This document shows, piece by piece, positions 47,812 through 58,585 of a stretch of 64,000 nt of DNA. Made by a program: the position numbers and the translations under genes. Source of the DNA: Rhodovulum bhavnagarense (lineage in GTDB: Bacteria; Pseudomonadota; Alphaproteobacteria; Rhodobacterales; Rhodobacteraceae); contig NZ_SLXU01000001.1 in assembly GCF_004343505.1 (NCBI RefSeq), positions 186,001 through 250,000 on the forward strand. Direction: 5' to 3'. The stretch's first letter is position 1; each line of letters opens with the position of its first letter. Under the pieces are notes generated by a model. It did no database searches, had not been told where the DNA came from, and saw only the letters and a program-made list of their open reading frames with translations.

Positions 47812-49812
47812 ATGTTCGACAAGATCCTGATCGCCAACCGGGGCGAGATCGCCTGCCGGGTCATCAAGACCGCCCGCAAGATGGGCATCAAGACGGTGGC
47901 GGTCTATTCCGACGCCGACCGCCATGCGCTGCACGTCCAGATGGCCGACGAGGCCATTCATATCGGCCCACCCCCGGCGAACCAGTCCTATATCGTGATC
48001 GACAAGGTAATGGCCGCGATCAAGGAAAGTGGCGCGCAGGCGGTTCATCCTGGCTATGGCTTCCTGTCGGAAAACAAGCTGTTCGCCGAGGCGCTTGAAA
48101 AGGCCGAGGTGGCCTTTATCGGGCCGCCCGCGAATGCGATCGAGGCGATGGGCGACAAGATCACCTCGAAAAAGCTGGCGCAAGAGGCCGGGGTTTCGAC
48201 CGTGCCGGGCTATATGGGCCTGATCGAGGATGCCGACGAGGCGGTGAAGATTTCCGGGGAAATCGGCTACCCGGTGATGATCAAGGCCTCCGCGGGCGGC
48301 GGCGGCAAGGGCATGCGCATCGCCTGGAACGACGACGAGGCGCGCGAGGGCTTTCAGTCGTCCAAGAACGAGGCCGCGAACAGCTTTGGCGACGACCGCA
48401 TCTTCATCGAGAAATTCGTCACCCAACCGCGCCACATCGAGATCCAGGTGCTGGCCGACAGCCACGGCAACTGCATCTACCTGGGCGAACGCGAATGCTC
48501 GATCCAGCGCCGCAACCAGAAGGTCATCGAAGAGGCGCCCAGCCCCTTCCTTGACGAGGCGACGCGCAAGGCGATGGGCGAACAGGCCTGCGCGCTGGCG
48601 CGTGCGGTGGGCTATGCGTCCGCCGGTACCGTCGAATTCATCGTGGATGGCCAGCGTAATTTCTATTTCCTGGAAATGAACACCCGGCTGCAGGTGGAAC
48701 ACCCGGTGACCGAACTGATCACCGGCATCGACCTTGTCGAACAGATGATCCGCGTCGCCGCCGGCGAGAAACTGTCGATTACCCAGGACGACGTGAAACT
48801 GAACGGCTGGGCGATGGAAAGCCGGCTTTACGCCGAAGACCCCTATCGCAACTTCCTGCCCTCCATCGGGCGGCTGACGCGCTATCGCCCGCCGGCGGAA
48901 TCGGCGCATGACTCGGCGGTGGTGCGCAACGATACCGGCGTCTACGAGGGCGGCGAGATCAGCATGTATTACGACCCGATGATCGCCAAGCTGTGCACCT
49001 GGGCGCCCACCCGCGCGCAGGCCATAGAGGAAATGCGCACCGCGCTGGATGCCTTCGAGGTCGAAGGGATCGGTCACAACCTGCCGTTCCTCAGTGCCGT
49101 GATGGATCACCCGCGTTTCTGTTCGGGCGAGATCACCACCGCCTTTATCGCAGAGGAATATCCCGAGGGGTTTGCCGGTGTGACCTTGCCCGCCCCGGAA
49201 CTGCGCCGCGTGGCCGCGGCTGCGGCCGCGATGTTCCGCGTGGCCGAGATTCGTCGTGCGCGCATCTCGGGGCGGATGGACAATCACGAGCGCACCGTGG
49301 GCAAGGATTGGGTCGTGGTCGCGCAAGGCGCGCGTTTCGAGCTGAGCATCGACGCCGATCGGGAGGGCGCGACCGTGAGCTTTGTCGAGGGCGACAGCCT
49401 GCGTGTCACCTCGGACTGGACGCCGGGACAGTCGCTCGCACGTCTCGAACTTGACGGCGACCCGCTGGTTCTCAAGGTAGGCAAGGCATCGAACGGATTC
49501 CGCATCCGCACCCGCGGGGCGGATATGAAGGTGGCGGTCTATACCCCCCGCCAGGCGGAACTGGCCGCGTTGATGCCCGAGAAACTGCCGCCCGACACCT
49601 CGAAACTGCTGCTCTGCCCGATGCCGGGCCTGATCGTGAAGATCGACGTCGAAGAGGGCCAGGAGGTGCAGGAGGGCCAGGCACTATGCACCGTCGAGGC
49701 GATGAAGATGGAAAATATCCTGCGCGCCGAGCGCAAGGGAATCGTCACCAAGATCAACGCATGTCCCGGCGACAGCCTTGCCGTGGATGACGTGATCATG
49801 GAGTTCGAGTGA
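47812..49812 (+). CDS. pccA: Propionyl-CoA carboxylase alpha subunit (biotin carboxylase/BCCP)
   Basis: A 666-aa biotin-dependent carboxylase subunit. Biotin carboxylase (1-450) has MFDKILIANRGEIACRVIKT, the ATP-grasp glycine loop KASAGGGGKGMRI and EMNTRLQVEHPVTELITGID. The BT domain lies at about 500-585, and the biotinyl domain (590-666) carries the biotin lysine in VEAMKMENIL. It carboxylates its own biotin and hands it to PccB. GGAAGGGA precedes the ATG. A perfect GCGACCGGC/GCCGGTCGC hairpin (49870-49896) lies beyond the stop, overlapping the end of the convergent DUF4174 gene. Confidence 0.96.
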   Translation: MFDKILIANRGEIACRVIKTARKMGIKTVAVYSDADRHALHVQMADEAIHIGPPPANQSYIVIDKVMAAIKESGAQAVHPGYGFLSENKLFAEALEKAEVAFIGPPANAIEAMGDKITSKKLAQEAGVSTVPGYMGLIEDADEAVKISGEIGYPVMIKASAGGGGKGMRIAWNDDEAREGFQSSKNEAANSFGDDRIFIEKFVTQPRHIEIQVLADSHGNCIYLGERECSIQRRNQKVIEEAPSPFLDEATRKAMGEQACALARAVGYASAGTVEFIVDGQRNFYFLEMNTRLQVEHPVTELITGIDLVEQMIRVAAGEKLSITQDDVKLNGWAMESRLYAEDPYRNFLPSIGRLTRYRPPAESAHDSAVVRNDTGVYEGGEISMYYDPMIAKLCTWAPTRAQAIEEMRTALDAFEVEGIGHNLPFLSAVMDHPRFCSGEITTAFIAEEYPEGFAGVTLPAPELRRVAAAAAAMFRVAEIRRARISGRMDNHERTVGKDWVVVAQGARFELSIDADREGATVSFVEGDSLRVTSDWTPGQSLARLELDGDPLVLKVGKASNGFRIRTRGADMKVAVYTPRQAELAALMPEKLPPDTSKLLLCPMPGLIVKIDVEEGQEVQEGQALCTVEAMKMENILRAERKGIVTKINACPGDSLAVDDVIMEFE

Positions 49813-49882
49813 GCGATGCGGCCTCTCCAGCACCGCGCCTTGTGCGCGGCTTTCCGGGGCGGCCGGTGCGCGACCGGCAGGT

Positions 49883-50344
49883 TCAACGCCGGTCGCGTAT
49901 TTCCTGCTGGCGGAGCGGCATCTTGTCGATCGAGCGGGACAATTCGCGCACATCCCAAGGGAAGGGTTTGCGCAACCTCACATCCCCGTCCTTGCCTATC
50001 AGCACCAGCATGAAGCCGCGTGGCCGCAGCCCCGTGCGCAGCGCGCTGGGCGCGGAAGGGTCGGTATCTACGATCACGACGACATCGCGCAGGGCCAGGT
50101 CATCGATACGTTCCGTCAGCAATGCCATCTGCTGGCGGTATCTCGGGTCCGCCGGGCTGTCGGCGAAAACCACGACGGGACGGGCCAGCCAGTGGAAATC
50201 CTCGATGGCGATATCCTGCGCCTCGAGCACCACCGTGGGATCGGCCTGCCAGCGGGCGAGCGGCGTGGCCTCCTCTGCGGCTTGGGCCCTTGGCGAAATG
50301 GCCGCGAGCGCGGCGATGGCGAGTGATGCGAGACGACTGTTCAT
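49883..50344 (-). CDS. DUF4174 exported protein
   Basis: A 153-aa protein with a signal peptide (MNSRLASLAIAALAAISPRA, cleavage near AQA-AEE) and a thioredoxin-like DUF4174 domain: ARPVVVFADSPADPRYRQQM, VVVIVDTDPSAPSALRTGLR, RGFMLVLIGKDGDVRLRKPF. There is no CxxC, so it is not a thiol oxidoreductase. Periplasmic location is predicted; function is unknown. It lies opposite in direction between pccA and scpA. Confidence 0.88.
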   Translation of the reverse strand: MNSRLASLAIAALAAISPRAQAAEEATPLARWQADPTVVLEAQDIAIEDFHWLARPVVVFADSPADPRYRQQMALLTERIDDLALRDVVVIVDTDPSAPSALRTGLRPRGFMLVLIGKDGDVRLRKPFPWDVRELSRSIDKMPLRQQEIRDRR

Positions 50345-50440
50345 GACCCCTCCTGACGGGCCTCATATAGGCCACCGGGGGCGGAAAGCGAAGGCTGACC
50401 CTGCCTTTGTCGCAGGGCCACGAAAAGAAGGAACGATCCG

Positions 50441-52573
<2,133 letters not shown>

Positions 52574-52633
52574 CAGGCAGCGTCGGTCACCGCCCTTGCC
52601 CGCGCGGCGCGCGGGCACCGGGCGGTGCGCCAT

Positions 52634-52655
52634 GGGTATTGGGGCCAAGAAGAAG
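52634..52655 (+). repeat. Dispersed intergenic element copy
   Basis: GGGTATTGGGGCCAAGAAGA followed by AG, between convergent scpA and ygfZ. Confidence 0.75.
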
Positions 52656-52709
52656 GGCCGCGGCGTGCCTGGGCCTTCGGCATGGAGACGGATGAGTGCC
52701 GGGGCGGTC

Positions 52710-53468
52710 TCAGGCGGGATCGAGGTGCAGCACCGCATCGCCCGCCTGCATCGGTCCGCTTGCCCTGTCAAAGCGCAGGTAGGCAAGCGCCCGGCCGTCG
52801 GATTGGGTAAACAGGGTGCCGGCCGGTTTGCCCTGTGCCATGATCGCGGTGCCGACCGGGGCGGCACCTTCGATCCTGACGGTCGCCAGGCCCTTTTTCA
52901 GGTCGGTCTTGTGTTTCATCCGGGCGGTGACCTCTTGGCCGACATAGCAGCCCTTGTGAAAATCGACGCCGTTGAGCCGTTCGAATCCGGCCTCAAGGAT
53001 GTAGGTTTCGCCTGGGATCAGTTCGATCCCCGTCTCGGGGATGCCATGGGTCACGCGCAGGCCATCCCAGTCGGTGGTTTCGGGGCCCGCGGCGGCGATG
53101 CGGTAAGCGCGCCAGCCCAGTGCCGGCGCGCGCGGGTCGGCGAGGGCATCGGCAGGCGCGGGGCCAAGGCCGCGGATCACGTGCAGGCCGGTTCGTGCGA
53201 TTTCGACTGCCGAGCGCAGCCTGTACATTGACAGGCGTCGGGCCAGATCCTCGGCCAGGCAGGTTTTCACGTCCAGCAGGAGCGCGTCCGCGATTGCCGT
53301 GACGAAGAAATCGGCGATGTATTTTCCCTGCGGTGTCAGCAACGCGGCATAGACCAGCCGTCCGTCGAGGTCGCGCATGTCATTGCTGACCAGCCCTTGC
53401 AGGAAATGCACCCGATCCTCGCCGGTGATGCGGAACACGGTGCGGTCGGTGGCGGTTTCGCCCTGCAT
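52710..53468 (-). CDS. ygfZ: Folate-binding Fe-S cluster assembly protein YgfZ
   Basis: A 252-aa GcvT-like folate-binding protein needed for iron-sulfur and MiaB-type enzymes. The diagnostic motif KGCYVGQEVTARMKHKT (in FHKGCYVGQE) holds the conserved cysteine; FLQGLVSNDM and TPQGKYIADFFV are also typical. The start MQGETATDRT at 53468 is chosen because GGAGG lies five bases upstream; two earlier in-frame ATGs lack one. It lies just downstream of the ABC exporter gene, 60 bp apart, in the same direction. Confidence 0.92.
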   Translation of the reverse strand: MQGETATDRTVFRITGEDRVHFLQGLVSNDMRDLDGRLVYAALLTPQGKYIADFFVTAIADALLLDVKTCLAEDLARRLSMYRLRSAVEIARTGLHVIRGLGPAPADALADPRAPALGWRAYRIAAAGPETTDWDGLRVTHGIPETGIELIPGETYILEAGFERLNGVDFHKGCYVGQEVTARMKHKTDLKKGLATVRIEGAAPVGTAIMAQGKPAGTLFTQSDGRALAYLRFDRASGPMQAGDAVLHLDPA

Positions 53469-53528
53469 GTCGCCCTCCATATCGGTTTCGCTGTCGCGGC
53501 CCGGCCCTTTTGCAGATCGGGCCACCGC

Positions 53529-55334
53529 TCAGGTTTCCGAGGCGAATTGCAGCTTGTAAAGCCCTGCGTAAAGTCCGCCCCGGGCAAGCAATGCCTCGTG
53601 TGGACCTTCCTCCACGACGCGGCCCTTGTCCATCACCACGATCTTGTTGGCGTTGCGCACGGTTGCCAGCCGGTGCGCGATGACCAGCGTCGTGCGGCCT
53701 CTTGCGAGACGGTCCAGCGCCTCTTGCACCGTCTTTTCCGATTGTGCGTCAAGTGCCGAGGTCGCCTCGTCCATCAGCAGGATCGGGGCGTCGCGCAACA
53801 GCGCGCGGGCAATCGCGACGCGCTGGCGCTGTCCCCCCGACAGGTTGGAACCACGCGGACCGGCGGGGCTGTCGATGCCATCGGGCAGTGCGCCCAGGAA
53901 GTCGCGGACATGAGCGGCGCGCAGCACAGCCTCGAGCCGTGCGGGCGGCACGTCCTGGCCGAGGCAGATGTTTTCGCGGATGGTTTCGTCGAAGAGCGGT
54001 GCATCCTGGGTGACGACCGAGAAGAGGTCGCGCAGGTCGTTCAGGTCCAGCCGGTCGATCCGGGTGCCGCCCAAGGTGATTTCGCCGCTTTGCGGGTCCA
54101 GAAGACGGGTCAGAAGCCCGAAAACCGTGGTCTTGCCCGCCCCCGACGGGCCGACCAGCGCGGTCACCTCGCCCGCCCGCGCGGTAAGGTCGAGACCTTG
54201 CAGAACGGGCTGTTCGCCGTATGAGAACCCGACATTGCGCAACCTGATCTCGGTCGATGCCGGGCCGCGGTGCTGGACGGGGCTGGCCGGGCTGGTGATG
54301 CGCGGCGGCATGTCGAACAGCCGATAGAGCCGTTCGAGGCTGGCTGCCGCTGTCTGCCACTGGCCGGAAATGTTGCCGAGCTTGCGCAGGGGCTGGAAGG
54401 TCAGCGCCATCGCGGTGAAAAAGCTCATGAACTCGCCTACCGTGCGTTCGCCGGCCAGGATTTCGCGCCCGCCGACCATCAGCACCAGGAAAAAGCCCAG
54501 GCCCGTCACGATGTCGATCATTGCCGGGATGGAGGTTGTGATGGCGCGGATCTTGACCTGGGCGATCACGATGGCCTCGACGATCCGTTCGAACCGGGTC
54601 ATCTGGTAGTCTTCCATCCGGTTCAGCTTGATCGGGATGATCCCGTGGAATATCTCGTCCAGCCGCGTGGTGCGGTCGCTGGATTGCGCGCGCATCGTCG
54701 CGGTCTTGCGCCGGACATAGCGCTGGGCGAGCAGGGCTGGCAGGATCAGAAGCGGCACGCCGATCATCGCCATGAACGTCCAACTCGGGGCGACGGACAC
54801 TGCCACCGCAAAAAGCGCGATAAGCGCGACGCTGTCGCGCCCGGCGCCGGTGATCAGCAGGGTCCAGACCTGTTGCACGGCCAGCGTGTCGCCCTGGACC
54901 CGTTCGATCAGGGCGCCCGGGGGATTGTCCTGGAAAAACCGCCCGTCAAGGGCAAGCAAGTGACGCAAAAGGTTGACCTGCATGGCCGAGGAACTGCGCA
55001 TCGCCACATCGGCAAGGAGTGTCTGGTGCAGGATCGTCGTAATCGCGCGCAAGAAGAACAACCCGAGGATGCCCAGCCCGACCCAGAGAATGAGTGCAGC
55101 CTCGCCGCCCACGAAGACCCGGTCGAAAAGGGGTTCGAGCATCCAGCTAAGAAAGCCCAGCGTGCTACCCTCGATGGTCAGCAAGAGAAAGGCAATGGCG
55201 ATCTTGCCGATATGCTGGCGCAGGTAGTCGCGCCAAAGCCGTGCGAACAGCCGCGACGAGCGGTAATCGCCCGCGATATCCTCGGGTCTGCGTGGAAAGG
55301 GGGCGCGGTCGGGGATGATGCTGGGATCGGTCAA
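53529..55334 (-). CDS. ABC exporter, fused permease and ATPase (MsbA-like)
   Basis: A 601-aa half-transporter. Six transmembrane helices (about 25-310) precede an ATPase with Walker A GPSGAGKTTVFGLL, signature LSGGQRQRVAIARALL, Walker B ILLMDEATSALD and the H-loop IAHRLATVR. It is of the lipid/multidrug exporter group (MsbA or LmrA-like); substrate unknown. The best start is TTG at 55334 (encoding MTDPSIIPDR); no ATG or GTG in frame fits, and an ATG at 55490 would overlap the start of the divergent aminotransferase. A ribosome binding site is not obvious, so the start is uncertain. Confidence 0.9.
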   Translation of the reverse strand: MTDPSIIPDRAPFPRRPEDIAGDYRSSRLFARLWRDYLRQHIGKIAIAFLLLTIEGSTLGFLSWMLEPLFDRVFVGGEAALILWVGLGILGLFFLRAITTILHQTLLADVAMRSSSAMQVNLLRHLLALDGRFFQDNPPGALIERVQGDTLAVQQVWTLLITGAGRDSVALIALFAVAVSVAPSWTFMAMIGVPLLILPALLAQRYVRRKTATMRAQSSDRTTRLDEIFHGIIPIKLNRMEDYQMTRFERIVEAIVIAQVKIRAITTSIPAMIDIVTGLGFFLVLMVGGREILAGERTVGEFMSFFTAMALTFQPLRKLGNISGQWQTAAASLERLYRLFDMPPRITSPASPVQHRGPASTEIRLRNVGFSYGEQPVLQGLDLTARAGEVTALVGPSGAGKTTVFGLLTRLLDPQSGEITLGGTRIDRLDLNDLRDLFSVVTQDAPLFDETIRENICLGQDVPPARLEAVLRAAHVRDFLGALPDGIDSPAGPRGSNLSGGQRQRVAIARALLRDAPILLMDEATSALDAQSEKTVQEALDRLARGRTTLVIAHRLATVRNANKIVVMDKGRVVEEGPHEALLARGGLYAGLYKLQFASET

Positions 55335-55488
55335 GAGCTGGGCCGGGTTCGGGACGCGCCATCGGGGACGCCTGAACCCGATAGCCCGAAAGCCGCGCCC
55401 GGCGCAAGTATTCGGCCAGCCGGGCCGATTGACGGGCCAGTCGGGCGGGCCTAACAGGTTGGTGTCTCGCCCATCCCCGGAGAACGAC

Positions 55489-56688
55489 ATGCCCCTGAGC
55501 CACGGCCGCCCCTACCTTGCCATTCCCGGCCCCTCGGTAATACCCGACCGGGTTTTGCAAGCCATGCATCGCCCCGCCCCCGAAATCCATGGCGGCGCGA
55601 TGGTGCAGTTGCTGGAAAGCCTTCTGCCCGATCTGCGGGCGGTGGCGCGGACCCGGCACAAGGTGGCGATGTATATCTCGAACGGACATGGCGCTTGGGA
55701 GGCGGGTTTGGTCAACGTTCTGGCACGCGGCGACAAGGTGCTGGCGCTTGCCACGGGGCGGTTCGGTCATGGCTGGGCCGAACTGGCCGCAGGTCTGGGC
55801 GCCGATGTCGAGGTAATGGATTTCGGCAATCGCGCCCCGGTCGACATGGATCGCGTCGCCGCCAGGCTGGCCGAGGATCGCGCCCATCATATTCGCGCCA
55901 TCATGGCCGTTCATGTCGATACCGCCACCAGCGTCAAGAACGATATCGCGGGTTTGCGCACGGTCCTGGATGCGGCCGGTCACCCGGCCCTTTTGATGGT
56001 CGATTGCATCGCCTCGCTGGCTTGCGACCGGTTCGAAATGGATGGCTGGGGCGTCGATGTCATGGTCGCGGCCTGTCAGAAGGGTCTGATGGTGCCACCC
56101 GGTCTGGGCTTTGTTTTTTTCAATGACAAGGCAGAGGCTGCGCGCGCCCGCGCCGACATGGCAACGCCCTATTGGGACTGGCGGATGCGCGCCGATCCCG
56201 AGGAATTCTACCAGTATTTCTGGGGCACTGCGCCGACACATCACCTTTATGGGCTGCGCGCGGCTCTCGACATGCTGGTACACGATGAGGGAATCGAGGC
56301 CGCCTGGGCGCGGCACGAACGGCTTGCCCGTGCCGTCTGGGCGGCGATCGGGGCCTGGGGGGCGGGCGGCCCGATGCAGGCCAATATCGCCGCGCCCGCG
56401 CAGCGCAGCCATGCAGTGACCGCGGTTCAGCTTGGCGCGCCCGCCGGGACCGCCCTGCGCGACTGGCTCAGCGGGACGGCGGGTGTGACGCTGGGGATCG
56501 GGCTTGGGATGGCTGCCAGGGACGATCCAGCCTGGCACGGCTATTTCCGCATCGCCCATATGGGCCATGTCAATGCGCATATGGTGCTGGGCGCCCTCGG
56601 CAGTATCGAGGCGGGCCTGGTGGCACTCGACATCCCCCATGGCAAGGGTGCGCTCGAGGCTGCGGCGGCCGTGGTTGCGGGCGGCTGA
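55489..56688 (+). CDS. Class V aminotransferase, alanine-glyoxylate/serine-glyoxylate type
   Basis: A 399-aa PLP enzyme. The start HGRPYLAIPGPSVIPDRVLQ and APEIHGGAMVQLL, AMYISNGHGAWEAGLVNVLA, and the PLP lysine in MVAACQKGLMVPPGLGFVFF match the SGAT/AGAT family of aminotransferases. In methylotrophs this type handles glyoxylate to glycine; in other bacteria it may use taurine or sulfur amino acids. Assignment is to family only. GGAG lies six bases before the ATG. It is divergent from the ABC exporter. Confidence 0.88.
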   Translation: MPLSHGRPYLAIPGPSVIPDRVLQAMHRPAPEIHGGAMVQLLESLLPDLRAVARTRHKVAMYISNGHGAWEAGLVNVLARGDKVLALATGRFGHGWAELAAGLGADVEVMDFGNRAPVDMDRVAARLAEDRAHHIRAIMAVHVDTATSVKNDIAGLRTVLDAAGHPALLMVDCIASLACDRFEMDGWGVDVMVAACQKGLMVPPGLGFVFFNDKAEAARARADMATPYWDWRMRADPEEFYQYFWGTAPTHHLYGLRAALDMLVHDEGIEAAWARHERLARAVWAAIGAWGAGGPMQANIAAPAQRSHAVTAVQLGAPAGTALRDWLSGTAGVTLGIGLGMAARDDPAWHGYFRIAHMGHVNAHMVLGALGSIEAGLVALDIPHGKGALEAAAAVVAGG

Positions 56689-56708
56689 GGCGTTTTGCAA
56701 CTGCAAGG

Positions 56709-56742
56709 GCCGCACCCTCTGGATGCGGCCCTGAACGCAGTC
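56709..56742 (+). terminator. Hairpin between convergent genes
   Basis: AGGGCCGCA (near 56707-56715) pairs with TGCGGCCCT (near 56724-56732) in the gap between the aminotransferase and DUF6858-like genes. No strong T-run follows, so it may be Rho-assisted. Confidence 0.5.
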
Positions 56743-56757
56743 GGTCGGCGGGGAGTA

Positions 56758-57150
56758 TCAGGCCTTGTCGACCAGGTCGCGGCACCAGGTTTCCATTTCC
56801 CTGGTGGCCACTTCCATCGGCGGTTCCATGAACGAGATATGGAAGCGATCGCCCAGGTCGGCCACCCCGATAGAACGCGGGCGCACGGCCAGGACATGGG
56901 CATTGGGCAGGGCCACGCCAAAACAGAACACGATATTGCGCGCGTCCTTGATATCCTCGGCGATGGTGCCGTCGATGCTCTTGGTGTGGCTGTAATGGTC
57001 GAATGTGGCGATGTAGGCCACCTTGGGATGGGCGTCGATCCGCGCCTTCAGGCGATCGAGGATGTCGTCCACGCTGGTGCAGGTGGTTTCAGACTTGTCC
57101 AGGTCCAGGTCGAAGACCGGGTATTTCTCCATCAGAAGGGTCTGTCTCAT
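56758..57150 (-). CDS. Small conserved protein (DUF6858-like)
   Basis: A 130-aa soluble protein: MRQTLLMEKYPVFDLDLDKS, then TSVDDILDRLKARIDAHPKV, AYIATFDHYSHTKSIDG and FCFGVALPNAHVLAVRPRSI. I believe this is the DUF6858 family of alphaproteobacteria, of unknown function. It has conserved histidines and cysteines (FDHYSHT, VFCFG) that could bind metal. Gap 57151-57359 downstream of hisC contains only a possible 43-codon frame. Confidence 0.78.
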   Translation of the reverse strand: MRQTLLMEKYPVFDLDLDKSETTCTSVDDILDRLKARIDAHPKVAYIATFDHYSHTKSIDGTIAEDIKDARNIVFCFGVALPNAHVLAVRPRSIGVADLGDRFHISFMEPPMEVATREMETWCRDLVDKA

Positions 57151-57217
57151 GTCATGTCCTGACTTTTGGTGGGTCGACAGGCGGGCTTGGCCACCCTCGG
57201 GCCATTACTTGCATCTT

Positions 57218-57349
57218 TTAGTCAGGTTTTGCGATGGGGGATCGGCCTCCATCACGGGGATGTGAGGGCGTTTCCACCGCCCGCTTCGACCGGGCCGGCA
57301 CCTGCCAAAAGATCCCCCGCTCGCGGAAACAGGCGCGCGGGTCCGACAT
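57218..57349 (-). CDS. Possible 43-aa peptide downstream of the aminotransferase
   Basis: An ATG at 57349, 10 bases after the hisC-like stop with GAGG nearby, opens 43 codons: MSDPRACFRERGIFWQVPAR at the start. The first half has GC-rich third positions like real genes, the second half does not. It could be a small coupled gene or the remnant of a longer one. No family resemblance. Confidence 0.25.
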   Translation of the reverse strand: MSDPRACFRERGIFWQVPARSKRAVETPSHPRDGGRSPIAKPD

Positions 57350-57359
57350 CACGCGTGCC

Positions 57360-58466
57360 TCATCCGCGTGCCGCGGCCAGAGCCTTGGGCAGTTCCTCTT
57401 CGAGAACGTCGAGCTGGTCCTCGGGGCCTGCCGAAACGCGAATGCAGCGGTCGAGCGTTGCCACCCCCGGCATCCGCACGAACACGTCCAACTCTGCCAA
57501 TTCGCGCAATACACGGCGGGCGAATTCGCCATCTGCGTGGCAATCCACAGCCACGAAATTGGTGGCCGATGGCAGCGCGCTCAGCGCGTTGTCAGAGGCG
57601 ATGCGCGCGATCCGGGCGCGGGCATCTGCGACCTGCGCGCAGACTTCGGCCAGCCAGGCCTTGTCCTGCAACGAGGCAAGCGCACCGGCCTGGCTGATCC
57701 GGCACATGCCGAAATGATTACGCACCTTGTCGAAGGCCGCGATCAGCGGCGGCGCCCCGATCGCATAGCCCACCCGCGCGCCGGCCAGCCCGTGCGCCTT
57801 GGAAAAGGTGCGAAAGCGGATCACGCGCGGATCGTCAGCGTCGATCGGGGGCGCGGTGCCCTCGGGGGCGAACTCGATATAGGCCTCGTCCAGGATCATC
57901 AGCGTGCCCTCGGGGACCGCCTCGATCATTGCCCGGATCTTCTCGGCGCCGTGCCAACTTCCCATCGGGTTGTCGGGATTGGCCAGGTAGACAAGCTTTG
58001 CCCCCACCTCGGCCGCCTTGTCCAGCAGGGCCTGTCCATCCTCGTGATCGCCTGCGTAAGGAACCTTGTGCAGCACGCCCCCAAAGCCCGTGACATGGTA
58101 GTTGAAGGTCGGATAGGCACCCGCCGAGGTCACCACGGGGTCGCCCGGCGCCACCACCATGCGCACGAGATAGCCCAAAAGGCCGTCGATCCCTTCGCCC
58201 ACCATGATGTTTTCCGGCGTCACGCCCAGATCGGCGGCGAGCGCCGCACGCAAATCGTGGTTCTGGGCATCGCCATATTTCCAGACCTCCCGGGCGGCCC
58301 GCGTCATCGCTGCCAGCGCCAGGGGCGAGGGTCCGAACAGGCTTTCATTCGCGCCCAGGCGCGCGCGAAACGGCCGGCCGCGGGTGCGTTCCTGTGTTTC
58401 AGGGCCGACAAAGGGCACGGTGGCGGGCAAGCTGGCGACAAGCGGGGTATAGCGAGGTCCGGTCAT
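57360..58466 (-). CDS. hisC: Histidinol-phosphate aminotransferase-like PLP enzyme
   Basis: A 368-aa class I/II aminotransferase. RARLGANESLFGPSPLALAA (N/E substrate and PLP loop), LVYLANPDNPMGSWHG (NPDNP), LMILDEAYIEFAPEG (D/Y) and the PLP lysine FSKAHGLAGARVGYAIG match the HisC family. Its phosphate loop residue pattern could also suit aromatic or other substrates, so the HisC function is not certain. It is divergent from the alpha/beta hydrolase, and a 17-bp tandem repeat lies in the gap. Confidence 0.8.
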   Translation of the reverse strand: MTGPRYTPLVASLPATVPFVGPETQERTRGRPFRARLGANESLFGPSPLALAAMTRAAREVWKYGDAQNHDLRAALAADLGVTPENIMVGEGIDGLLGYLVRMVVAPGDPVVTSAGAYPTFNYHVTGFGGVLHKVPYAGDHEDGQALLDKAAEVGAKLVYLANPDNPMGSWHGAEKIRAMIEAVPEGTLMILDEAYIEFAPEGTAPPIDADDPRVIRFRTFSKAHGLAGARVGYAIGAPPLIAAFDKVRNHFGMCRISQAGALASLQDKAWLAEVCAQVADARARIARIASDNALSALPSATNFVAVDCHADGEFARRVLRELAELDVFVRMPGVATLDRCIRVSAGPEDQLDVLEEELPKALAAARG

Positions 58467-58508
58467 GGATCAGAGATGACCTCGAATCGTGCCGCTCCGC
58501 AAGGCCGC

Positions 58509-58542
58509 GTCTTGCGGTCGGGCAGGTCTTGCGGTCGGGCAG
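58509..58542. repeat. 17-bp tandem direct repeat
   Basis: GTCTTGCGGTCGGGCAG occurs twice head to tail (58509-58525, 58526-58542) in the gap between hisC and the alpha/beta hydrolase. Confidence 0.75.
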
Positions 58543-58585
58543 GGGCCTGCCTACCCTTGCGCGCAACACCGCAAAGGAGTCCGAC

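Noticed and set aside
43962-49326. Long minus-strand frames opposite pccB and pccA
   Set aside because: Mirror frames of strongly biased coding genes; no family resemblance and no ribosome binding site.
54270-55454. Plus-strand frame of 394 codons opposite the ABC exporter
   Set aside because: Antisense to complete ATPase motifs and without recognisable protein features.
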